This document shows, one piece after another, positions 40,655 to 50,100 of a DNA stretch of 64,000 nucleotides. Source of the stretch: Larus michahellis (Eukaryota; Chordata; Aves; Charadriiformes; Laridae). Numbering within the stretch: the stretch's first letter is position 1; the number at the start of each line of letters is the position of its first letter. The stretch is taken from assembly GCF_964199755.1 (NCBI RefSeq), contig NC_133897.1:113469579-113533578 (forward strand), in the 5' to 3' direction. The translations under genes were made by a program, and so were the position numbers. Below the pieces are notes generated by a model, which saw nothing but the letters and a program-made list of their open reading frames with translations, made no database searches and was not told the origin of the DNA.

Positions 40655-41072
40655 CATAGAATCATTTAGGTTGGAAAAGACCCTTGGGATCATCGAGTCC
40701 AACCATCAACTCCACTCTACAAAGTTCTCCCTTACACCATATCCCCTAACACCACATCTAAACGAGTCTTAAACACATCCAGGGATGGTGACTACACCAC
40801 CTCCCTGGGCAGCCTATTCCAGTGTCTGACCACTCTTTCTGTGAAGAATTTTTTCCTAATGTCCAGCCTAAACCTACCCTGCTGCAGCTTGAAGCCATTC
40901 CCTCTTGTTCTATCACTAATTACCTGTGAGAAGAGACCAGCACCAACCTCTCTACAATGTCCTTTCAAGTAGTTGTAGAGAGTGATGAGGTCTCCCCTCA
41001 GCCTCCTCTTCCTCAAACTAAACAGTCCCAGCTCCTTCAATTATTCCTCATAAGACTTATTCTTGAGCCTCA
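40655..41072 (-). mobile_element. CR1 LINE, 5'-truncated 3' end
   Basis: Read on the minus strand, the copy contains [40 protein letters not shown] and NRLPREVV. A premature TAG follows just after EVV (minus frame 41040-40792), where relatives continue ESPSL. Its 3' tail gives 'ggttggactcgatgatccca' and ends in ATGATTCTATGG near 40655. The tail matches the fragment at 13958-14195, so they are the same subfamily. The copy is dead. Confidence 0.95.
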
Positions 41073-44000
41073 AAAAGTATCAGGCACATCATTTTGCTTC
41101 TTTTCTTCACTGCTTCGTTACCTGTAAGATGAGAGTAATGACTTTTATTTCCTTTCAAAATGATTTGGAGATCTAGGATGGAAGGTTGGGGGATATTGGT
41201 GTCTACTACAACAGTATCCCTGCTGCACATATATGTGGTTGCTGTAATTTCTTGAAATAGCCAAAACTCTGATATTTTTTTTCTCTCTGCCCAAAAAAAA
41301 AAAAAAAAGAAAAATCAACAGGCAATTCAGTGAGGAAAAGACTCACTTTCTGGTTGCTCAGTCTTGTTTCCTTCCAGTATGTCGGTGAGACACAAATCTC
41401 TGAGAACCAGGAAATCCAGAGCCAAGGTACATCGGTACAACGTGAACTCTGCCTTGTTTGATCAGTGATTCAGTCTCCCCGGAGCATACATATGCATGAC
41501 ACATGATTCCTGAAGCAGAGCATCTCACAGCTCTCTTAAATGAAAATCTGTGTCCAGGCGAGTGTTACTAAACAAAGAATCCTGTACATGTGCTGCCTTC
41601 AAGCACTGGCACCCAGCTCCCTGGAACAGCCTTTGATGCATTAATTCTTTGTTCTCTTTTACAGTGAGCTTGAGCGCGAATAGAATCAGATACATAGACT
41701 TTCACTTACCCGCCATAAAGATCACAGAGCACCATCGCACAGTGTCTACAGACAAAGGAGGTGGAGATATCACCACTGTTAGTGGTCTTAATTGCAAAAT
41801 AAAGGCATCAAGACTTGTCTCCCTGATTTACACGCCTCTCTTCCTTTTGCCCACACAGCTACCATCTTCATGCTACTGGTGCAATAGATTTGTCTGCAAA
41901 TTAATGCCAAGAGCCATTGCGAGCTCCAGGTGTAGCCTTAACGTTGCACCAGCATGAACCTCAGGTGGGCATTTCCTAGTTTTCAGAGGTCTGAGCATCA
42001 CTTGAACTTGCCACTGAACTTGTTGCTGTCCTGGAATGACATGAGGAATCCCCAAGGCAAACTTAACTTCATACTAACCAAGCTCTTTGTCAGCAAATTT
42101 AGGTGTTAATTTATTCATGGTTGGCATGCTAATGTGTTTATAATCCTTCTGCGAAGCCTTCACTGGTACAGCGGCAACTGGACTCTGATGTTCAGGTTCA
42201 CAGGTAGTCACCAGCTCAAACTCTTACCAACGGAACAGGGGAAATTAAATAAAACTAAGTGGTGCTGAGTCAAAAACTTTCACAACCACGTGGGACGTAT
42301 CAAAAAACCCCTCCAGTATTTTCACTGGAGAAGAAAAAAAGAACAGCAATAAGGAAGGAGAGAAGGAAGGAAAAGGGAAAGGAGAAGAAAGGAAAGGTTT
42401 TATGGCGAACACCTCTTTTTAGTAGGAATGCTTTACTATATTTTCAAATGGAAATTGACCGCGTCCCAGGCTTCAGCCAACAGATGTATATCTGTTTTTC
42501 ATGTGTATCCAGATGTATTACAGGTACCCCTGTGCTCATGTCTGTGTATGTATCTTAATCCCTATATTTAGTCATGGGACAATTTTGGTTAAGCACTCTA
42601 TAAAGAACAAAAAGCTGGTCTAAAAAATAGAGTGTACAGTTTAACCATAAAGCACAACATATGCGTGCAGACAGAATCCTGGGGGTGGACAAGAAAACTA
42701 TGAGTCAGTATTACTCAAGAGGACAAGCAGTTGCCTTGGTGCACCAGCAGGCTAACCCCGATACATTTTTTTGGTAGGCTTTACAGGAAAAGAGAGGTTT
42801 GCGGAGGAATGCGAAGGAGGATAGCGAAGATGGCTGCGCAGATATTTATGGGAAGCTCTTCCCACACACGGAGGGTAGCCTGGCAGAAATGCAAAGCTAG
42901 TTAATATGTGGACATTGAAAGCTGGCATTGTCTGATCAGACTTGCTTCTTCACAGCAAATGACAGAAAATAGATAATAATGTGCTAGGTGATAATATAGT
43001 AAGATAATATGGGTGAGTTCTTGGGGCTGCAGGGTTTTTGAGCCTGAGGTCCTTATACCTGGAGCAGTTTTGACTGAAGAAATGTCACTAATCCAACTAC
43101 AGAATAACACATTGCAATTACGTCTAGATGGACGTTGGGTATCTTGTGTCTAACTTGGTCACTTGTGTCGGTTTGAAAGGATTTATGTAGTACTTTATGT
43201 TAATACGATAATGTCTTGCTGATTGCAAGACATATGATGAGATACATCAGGTAAATCACAATACAGCTGTCTTTTATCACATGCAAAGGATCTTGCCAAG
43301 CAGTCTTCCATTTGTTTCCTTCCATCCATAGCTTTGGCTTCCACCCTTTATAGTGTGTTTTTCCATGAGATAGAGTGCGTGAACTTGAATTTATCTATTT
43401 CTTACATTTTTAACTTCCCAGTGCCTGTAAGGGTACTCAAACTAACTACGAGAACTCCAGCACAAGATCTGCTTGAATGTTTTGGCAGGTGCTATATTGC
43501 TTGCTTCTTAACATGTCTCATCTAATAAAACAAGTCTGTTATGAAAATTTTCTTTCATAATTAGGTATGTTATTTTAGAATGGCAGTTCATCATGCTGCC
43601 TGAAAGAGTCAGCGTCTGTCCTACACTTGCAGGGTCTCTGTCTTGCCTTGCTGGTGACCGGTGGCAGGGAATCTTACCGTCAACTGGAACTTTGTATCAG
43701 GCCCTTAAGGAATACCTGGGGATTTACTGAGGCAGAGAGATTTAGAAATATCTGGTTACTTATTCATTAAGTGGGATTTTGCATTGTGTGTTGGCGTGAA
43801 GCCAAATAATTATTTATTTTTTTAAAATTATTTTTTCCCTTCCATGTGTGTGTCACTGTATGAGACAAAGGTTTTGCCACAGAGTTTCTACTCACAGAGA
43901 CCTTTCCTGATGGCTGCTAGTGATGGTGCTGGGACCAACTGCGTCCCAGGAACACAGCCTGATGTTCTGCGGGTAATGTAGCAAAAATAATTGCAATTCC

Positions 44001-45589
44001 TGAACAATTACAATTTGTCTTGCAAGCCTAAATCACACTGATGCCTGTTATCTGTGCTATTTAAATACCACACGGTCCCGCCTACAGAGAAAGAACTAAC
44101 CACCACTTAAGAAGATCACATGCCCATAGGAAGATCCAAAATTCATTTATATGAATCTATGTTAAGTATGATCTCTTGCAATCATTTTACCTTGCCTTAT
44201 TGCACAAATTGTACTTCGTCTCTTTAAAAAAATATGTACATAGAAATAAAAAAAATCCTAAACACTCCAGAGAGCATTACATATGGGGCAATAATTAATT
44301 GATGATAATTAACACTATAAATACAATTTTAAGAGCAGTAATTCTGGTGCATTCCAATTTATAAAGCCAGTTGTCGTAGATGTATCTCGTTAAGTTCCAT
44401 TTCTCATTCTGATGATAGTAATAATGGTGAAGGTAGCTCTTACGCTCTCAGACCACAGTAATCTATGGTTAGTGTGTGTTAGCGCCTTTTCATAAAGGGT
44501 TGGAAAAAGAGACCAAACCCTTCAATTCTTCACATTTTAGGTTGTTGCTACTGAATTCAGAGGAAGCAAAACTGTGTCTTGATTGTGGTGAAGGATGCAG
44601 AGAGGAGATGAGAGAAAACTTCCTGGAAATAACCTGCAGTAATAGAGATAATAAAAATGGGATCTTCAAGTACACTTTATTTTTCTGTTGTAGGTCCATT
44701 GCTATTACATCCAACATTGCCAGCAATTTATGATGTCAAATATTTCCCCTGAATTGCCTCTTAAATTACTCTGGCAGAGAATAGCATGGTTCATATAACT
44801 TAGTCTGGTGAATTTACTTGATTTACTCATATTTTGAGGTTATATGTCTGAATAAAAGCAAGTGTTGGGTAGTCAGTGTCCAGTAGACCCCTAGTGACTC
44901 GTCTAAAGATTGAATGGGTATGAAACAGGGCATAGCCTGTTCTATAGGAATGTAAGGAAAGGGATGTATGCATTTTAAAAGATTACACATTTTCAGTCAC
45001 TATGGCAAAGAGCATGAATGACTATAGAGATTTAATCTTTGTCCAACTTACAAAACAAAAACAACTGTGTGATGCTAAAAAGCAGCTTACAAGACATGCT
45101 GTCACTCAGTTAAAAAAGACAAAGCTACTGAAATTGCACCCTTTTTTTGAACAACTGAGCAAAATTAACGTATTTTGCTTTTCTGTGTTTTAACAACTTC
45201 ATCAACTATTACCAAGCTAAAAATAAGTCTGTAGAAGACTCAGGTAAGACTCCCAGGTAGCACCAGTACCAGTACCCGTCCTTTCCTTTATCAGTGCTCT
45301 GGGTATCAGCTAATTAGAGCATTTGTTTTATCCAACAGTTTTAATCTTCCAATTTACAGTAGAAAAATCTATCAAAACAGTTAAAATGACAGCAATCAGC
45401 ATCAGCAGCGCTGACCACAAGGTCAAAAGCAACAAAAGCAGGAAACGATGGATCCCTTTGCATATATGCACAGCTAAATTGCATATTTTTTATAACAAAA
45501 GCCAGAAGGCACGGCAGTGGAAGACACATTGTTTTTAACCCCACGGGTTTTAAGCTGCCGAAACTCGACGCTCCACGGAAGGAGGGTGC
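41073..45589. other. Intergenic DNA upstream of PPP4R1, no gene recognised
   Basis: AT-rich DNA with short frames without domains. Apart from the polypurine tract listed separately I see nothing recognisable. Confidence 0.5.
42351..42397. repeat. Uninterrupted 47-nt polypurine tract
   Basis: Only A and G across 42351-42397, with mostly purines from 42327. It has GGAAGGA-type substructure and could form a triplex. Confidence 0.9.
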
Positions 45590-45765
45590 CATGGCCACCT
45601 CTCAGGAGACCCTTGGCTCCTGGTGACCCCACCACGCCCGAAGCAGGGACTTCTGCGGCCCCGCTGCCTTCTCCGGGACCCCTTCATTCCCTCTGGAAGC
45701 GACCCCCCTCCGGCTCAAGGTGAGGGGGACCACCTCTGTGGGCGACCCCACAGCGGGGCCTTTCA

Positions 45766-45800
45766 GGGCAGGGCTGGGCTGGGCTGGGCTGGGCTGGGCA
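45766..45800. repeat. GGGCW pentamer array
   Basis: GGGCA, five copies of GGGCT, then GGGCA, making seven 5-bp units about 480-520 bp upstream of the PPP4R1 start codon. Confidence 0.95.
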
Positions 45801-45878
45801 GGGCCGGGAGGGCACCGGGGCCTTGCCTCAGCCCCCTCCCGCCCCCCGGCGGGCAACAGGAGGAGCCCGGGCCCCGAG

Positions 45879-45923
45879 ATGGCGGCAGAGGGCTGGAGGG
45901 TGAGGGGGAAGCGGCGAGGCCAG
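45879..45923 (+). other. Candidate alternative first exon of PPP4R1 (or YY1 site only)
   Basis: An ATG in context GAGATGGCGGC opens 15 codons (MAAEGWRVRGKRRGQ) and is followed by CAG/GTGAGC, a good splice donor at 45924. If spliced to exon 2 at 46636 the phase is wrong for the known PPP4R1 frame (0 instead of 1), so it would not extend the protein. It could be a non-coding 5' exon or a short upstream ORF. The simplest alternative is that ATGGCGGC is a YY1-like promoter element and the donor is fortuitous. Confidence 0.25.
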
Positions 45924-45996
45924 GTGAGCGGGCCGTGAACTGTCGGTCGCCGGCCTCCCTGCCGGCGGGTAGGGCCAGGCCGGGCGGCTCCGGGCG

Positions 45997-46003
45997 TGAG
46001 TCA
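45997..46003. promoter_or_regulatory. AP-1/NFE2-type site TGAGTCA
   Basis: Perfect TGAGTCA about 280 bp upstream of the PPP4R1 ATG. Presence is certain, use is not. Confidence 0.4.
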
Positions 46004-46009
46004 GAGCGA

Positions 46010-46018
46010 GGGGCGGGG
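46010..46018. promoter_or_regulatory. GC box GGGGCGGGG
   Basis: Consensus Sp/KLF site a few bases downstream of the TGAGTCA element. Confidence 0.45.
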
Positions 46019-46283
46019 AGGCGCGGCCGCCTCGGCGAGAACGGCTCTGCCGGGCGGAGGCGGGGGCAGCGTGTCCGGCCCAGACCCCTCCTCCTCCCGC
46101 CTTCCTCCGCCCGCCCGTTCCTCCCTCCCTCCCTCCCTGCGCGACTCTCCCGGGGACGCGGGGAGACACCGCCGGGCCTGTGGCCTGGACCGCACGGGGC
46201 CTGCCACCCGCACCGCCTCCCTCCTCTCTGCCGCTCGCCCGCGGGTTAAATGTAGCCGGGCGCCCCGCGGGGGCTGCAGCAAG

Positions 46284-46290
46284 ATGGCGG
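46284..46290 (+). CDS. PPP4R1: PPP4R1 coding exon 1 (7 coding bases)
   Basis: PPP4R1 is a regulatory scaffold of protein phosphatase 4. It is a HEAT/ARM-repeat protein that binds the catalytic subunit PPP4C and directs it to substrates such as the IKK complex. The exon supplies ATG GCG G, then the donor GTAGGT (46291). Joined to exon 2 it encodes M-A-D, the known start of PPP4R1. The sequence AAGATGGCGG around the ATG is also a YY1-type element, so start codon, promoter element and splice donor overlap. The 5' UTR extends upstream inside the CpG island to an unknown start. Confidence 0.85.
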
Positions 46291-46356
46291 GTAGGTAGCG
46301 CCCCCCCCCCTTTTCCGCACACGCCGCCTCCCCGGTGAGGCGCCAGCCCTCCTCTT

Positions 46357-46396
46357 CCCCCCCCCCCCCCCCCCCTCCTCCTCCTCCTCCTCCTCC
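46357..46396. repeat. C19 followed by (TCC)7
   Basis: C19 (46357-46375) runs straight into seven TCC triplets (46376-46396) inside PPP4R1 intron 1. Confidence 0.95.
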
Positions 46397-46505
46397 GCCT
46401 CTCCCCCGCCCCGGCTTCGGAAGCGCTTCCCTGTTGCTGTCCGGCTTAGAGCGTGGGGGGCTGTGGGGTCAGGTCGCGGGGGGGCACCGGGGCGCAGCCC
46501 GCTAA

Positions 46506-46523
46506 CGGCGGCGGCGGCGGCGG
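46506..46523. repeat. (CGG)6 microsatellite
   Basis: Six CGG triplets in PPP4R1 intron 1. Confidence 0.95.
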
Positions 46524-46635
46524 CCCCGCGGGTGGGCCGGGTCACGCGTGGGGGGGAGGGGCTGGGGTGTGTCGCGGGGGGGGCGGCGGCGGGCCGGGCA
46601 CGTTGGCACATGGTGTATCTCCCCCCTTCCCCCAG

Positions 46636-46680
46636 ATCTGTCGCTGCTCCAGGAGGACCTGCAGGAAGAGATCGACGGAT
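46636..46680 (+). CDS. PPP4R1: PPP4R1 coding exon 2
   Basis: The exon is 45 bp. It follows CCCCCAG and ends before GTGAGT at 46681. With the G from exon 1 it encodes DLSLLQEDLQEEIDG (residues 3-17) and leaves one base (T) for the next codon. Human PPP4R1 has the same residues except DA in place of EI at 14-15, as I recall it. This N-terminal acidic segment precedes the HEAT repeats. Phase 1 on both sides agrees with the flanking exons. Confidence 0.93.
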
Positions 46681-47179
46681 GTGAGTGGGGCCAGGGGGGC
46701 GTGGGGCGGCTTTCGGGCGAGGAAGTGGCTTCAGAGGGGAGCGCCCACGGTGCATTGTGGGAGGCGGCGGGGGCACAGGAGGAGGAGGGAGGCCATGCTC
46801 CGCGCTTCCCTGTGTACATGACACGCAGCCGGGCACGCGTGGGGCAAGCCGGGCTCCGCCGAGCTTTCCCGCGGGGGAGCGGCGGCGGCGGCGCCGCGCA
46901 GCGGGGTGCGTTGGCCGGCGGGAAGCGCGCGCGGGGCGGGGAGGGGGTGCGCGCGGGGGTTCCGTTAACGGCCGTCCCGCCGGGGGGGTGTGGTGGCAGC
47001 CTGAAGGCCGCCCTGGGGAACCGTCCCCTCACGGCCTGGCCACGGTGTGTGTGTGGGGACGCCTCCGGGGAGGAGAAACCTGCCGGCTCGGAGGCTGCAG
47101 CGTGTGGGTTGCTCGTTCCTTTTATATGTATATTTTTTCCTTATATCTGTATATATATTTTTTTTTTTGTCCCCCTCCG

Positions 47180-47204
47180 CCCCCCCCCCCCCCCCCCCCC
47201 CCCC
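47180..47204. repeat. C25 homopolymer
   Basis: Twenty-five consecutive C on PPP4R1 sense, preceded by T-rich sequence and CCCCCTCCG. Confidence 0.9.
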
Positions 47205-48942
47205 GGCCCCCTCTTCCCGACCCTGCTGGAGAGATGTGTGGAAAAGAGTTCATGTCAGGGAGCAAATTGCAGAATGTGGTGGCTCTGGTGCAAAATTACT
47301 AACTCAGGGGTATACGAAGCCTGGCTGGCAGACTGTAAAAATGTTACTCAGGTGAGAAGGCATCCGTTGGTAATGTCAGTACCGAGGGAGCTTCTTGGAA
47401 AGCAGAGGAGGATAAATTTTGGGGCGGAAGTGAAAAATGGAGGCGGCTGGTAAGGCAGGCGTCTGCCTCGCAATCTGCCGTGGGCGTGCGGACCCTTGTT
47501 GCTGTCTGAAGGTATTTTGTCTGACGTGCAGTCTGCACAGTGAGCCGCTCACCAGGGCTGGATTGCAGGAGAAAAAGCTTTCATTTTATGTCTTACGCTT
47601 TTAGGGGAGTGTTATTTTCACTTTTCAGACTTTACTGTGAGCGTTCTACATCTTCAGTTCTGTGATTTGATGTTTAAAAGGCTTTTATCATGTGTTGCCT
47701 TGTACAAAGAGGGAGTCTTTCTCCAAGGCTGCTTGCTTGAAATTCAGATTGATGGCATAGCTGTTTGTAAACTTTGTGTGATTACAAAAGGACTTTCTCA
47801 GAAGTAACACTTTTTTTTTTTTAAAAAAAAAACCTCTGTGGTCTTGAATTTCCACTTAGATTATGATTTTTCTTGACAGGAGTTGAAGTAAGATATGGTT
47901 GTAGTCATTGCAGATATGAATCTGTAGCCGTGGGTTTCTGGTGATGGTTTGGATGTTATGGTCTTGTCTTTAAAGCATAATATATGTGTGGAGATATGAC
48001 TCAATCCAGATGAGAGCATCCTGAAGGCAGGAGCCATACTAAAAATTTGAAACCTCATTAAAAATTAACTGAGGTTTCGATGGAAGTAGATAAAAGTGAA
48101 TAGCTCAATGCTTATGCATAATATTTTAAGAGAAAAAAATGGAAATCTGTATGAATCAGTGCTATCTGGACATAGTTCAGTCACATGGTGTCTTTTATGT
48201 TTCTAAATTTTATGTGGTTTTGTTCTTGTGAGGTGGGTTTGAGATGAAGAAAAATAATACAGACCAGGGAGACCGTACGTATCTAGTAAAAAACAACGTT
48301 TCTTGTGCCCCTGTACAACAGGTCGTATGCAATTTATGAAAGCATTCCCAATTGATGCATTGTTTGATACTACATTTCATAGTTGCACATGTGAAACAGA
48401 CAATGTCAAAAAAAGACGCAATTTTTGCCTGGCGGTGCCAAGCCTGAACCCCACCCTACAGTACCTCTCTATTGTAAATATTACAAATATTTACAGCTCT
48501 CTCGAGCAATAGACTTAGAGGCTTGTTTAGAGGTGTATTCCTGAAGTAGTAATGCAATTCTGAGAAAACTGGAAGTGCTGGCAGCTTTTATGCATGTGTG
48601 ATTCTGCCAGCTGCAGTCTTGCTATTGAATGTGCTAGGCTGTAGTTAAGGACAAACAAGGAGAAAGCTATGTGGGCATACCTCTAGTCCTGGTGGTATAA
48701 TTTAGGAAGAGAAATTGGGTAAATGCAAAATAATATGACTGAGATGGGATCAATTGTTTGGCTATTTTGAAAAGTGAACTATGTAGTTTCCGATAAATCT
48801 TTGGGCTTTTAATTGATCTAGTATCAAGTGATAGCAAAACATCTATGAGGTATGTTGGAGAAACCAGCAGTGGTTAAGGCTGGATGAATGTGTACAGATC
48901 TGGATTGGACATCTGAAGCTTGGTCTGTGATTAGGCATATGG

Positions 48943-48988
48943 TTTAGAACATTTTACATTTAGAACACTTTACATTTAGAACATTAGG
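48943..48988. repeat. 16-bp tandem repeat, ~2.5 copies
   Basis: Unit TTTAGAACATTTTACA (48943-48958) repeats with one change at 48959-48974 and partially at 48975-48988. Confidence 0.9.
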
Positions 48989-49456
48989 TGTTCCTTTGTA
49001 GCTCCTCAATGAGTCTAGGTTTGATTCTGAATCACAAAATTGTACTTTCTTTATAATGATAATCTACAATGTGATTCACCATTTTCTAATACAATAAAAG
49101 TACAAAAGAAAATGAAAGAATCATTAACGTGACTAATATATACCTTTTATTGGTCATGCTCTAAGGCAGTAGGAGAAAGTCCTGGAGTTGCGCAAACAAC
49201 AATGTATGGTTGCTGCTAAAAATAAAGAACCAAGCATCTATATCTTTTTAGTTGAGCAAAGTTAAGAACAGCTATTTTTTGATCGTTGTCTTTAAGGTCT
49301 CTGGAATTAAATATTTTACTGTAAAGTTGGAGGTTAATCAACAACTTGTACAACTGTACAATTTGTGCTCTCATTTATTGTGCCAACTCATTGGATGCTA
49401 ATTAACCTGAAATATAAAACAGTAAATTATTATGTCTTTGGAGTACTGTTTTAACA

Positions 49457-49486
49457 GTTGCTTGTAAAAGAAAGTTTACAAGCAAC
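49457..49486. repeat. Perfect 12-bp inverted repeat, 6-nt loop
   Basis: GTTGCTTGTAAA (49457-49468), AGAAAG, TTTACAAGCAAC (49475-49486) within PPP4R1 intron 2. Confidence 0.9.
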
Positions 49487-50075
49487 AAGTTTCCCAAAGA
49501 GAACTTTTGATATAAATATTTAGGTTAAACGAAGCGTTCCTACACTTCAACAGAGAGTAGTAAATCTGCGTTTGGAATAGTGGGAGACCTCAGAATATAT
49601 GCTGTGGAAGGCATCTGTTTAAAAATTGCCTTTTGTTTATTTGTTTAAGAGGTCAGAGATTAAACGGGAGCTTTTATAAGAAAGGCTTTTAGAGACTAGT
49701 TGATAAACCAGCTGGATTGACTTTTAAATAATTAATTTCAGCTTTGGTTCGCATTTCTATTTTGAAAGCTTCATATTATTTTCTGCTCTTGGTTGCTTGG
49801 TAACCACTGGAAAGCTCTGATTTTTTTTTTTTTTTTTCCAGGTGAATGCATATTTTACACCTGATGGTACATTACACAGATGATTGCTTTAAGTAGTTAC
49901 ATAGCTTGGCATGTGGTATTTCAGTACTTTAATTTTAGCTAATACTTCGCTTCTGTAGAGGTAGCTCCTAATGTCAGAGGCTATGATTTCTTAAAGAAAT
50001 TCTGTCTCTCCCATATTCAGCCATCAGCTTTTCCTTGATCAGTAGTTTGAAGTAAAAATAAATAAATAATTAACA

Positions 50076-50100
50076 CCCCCCCCCCCCCCCCCCCCCCCCC
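50076..50100. repeat. C25 homopolymer
   Basis: Twenty-five consecutive C on PPP4R1 sense, bordered by 'aataaataattaaca' on the left and 'aaaccag' on the right, so it stands alone in AT-rich intron. Confidence 0.9.

Larger units (their letters stand above)
46291..46635 (+). other. PPP4R1: PPP4R1 intron 1
   Basis: This 345-bp intron begins GTAGGT and ends with a C/T-rich stretch and CAG at 46633-46635. It contains C10 (46301-46310), the C19-(TCC)7 tract and a (CGG)6 run. Confidence 0.8.
45590..47110 (+). promoter_or_regulatory. PPP4R1: CpG island / promoter region of PPP4R1
   Basis: A sharp GC- and CpG-rich block holds PPP4R1 exons 1 and 2. Upstream of the start codon are a perfect AP-1 type TGAGTCA, a GC box and two ATGGCGG (YY1-like) elements, with no TATA box. 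This combination fits a broad, TATA-less promoter. The transcription start is not determinable here, and long open frames in the island are compositional. Confidence 0.8.

Noticed and set aside
47234..47302. Possible extra PPP4R1 exon with frame MCGKEFMSGSKLQNVV
   Set aside because: No match to the known protein between exons 2 and 3, and exon 2 joins exon 3 in phase without it.
46548..47453. 301-codon plus-strand frame through PPP4R1 exon 2
   Set aside because: It overlaps exon 2 in the wrong phase (giving SLLQEDLQEEIDG only by a different join) and continues into intron and poly-C sequence. The true product uses the splice sites at 46636 and 46680.
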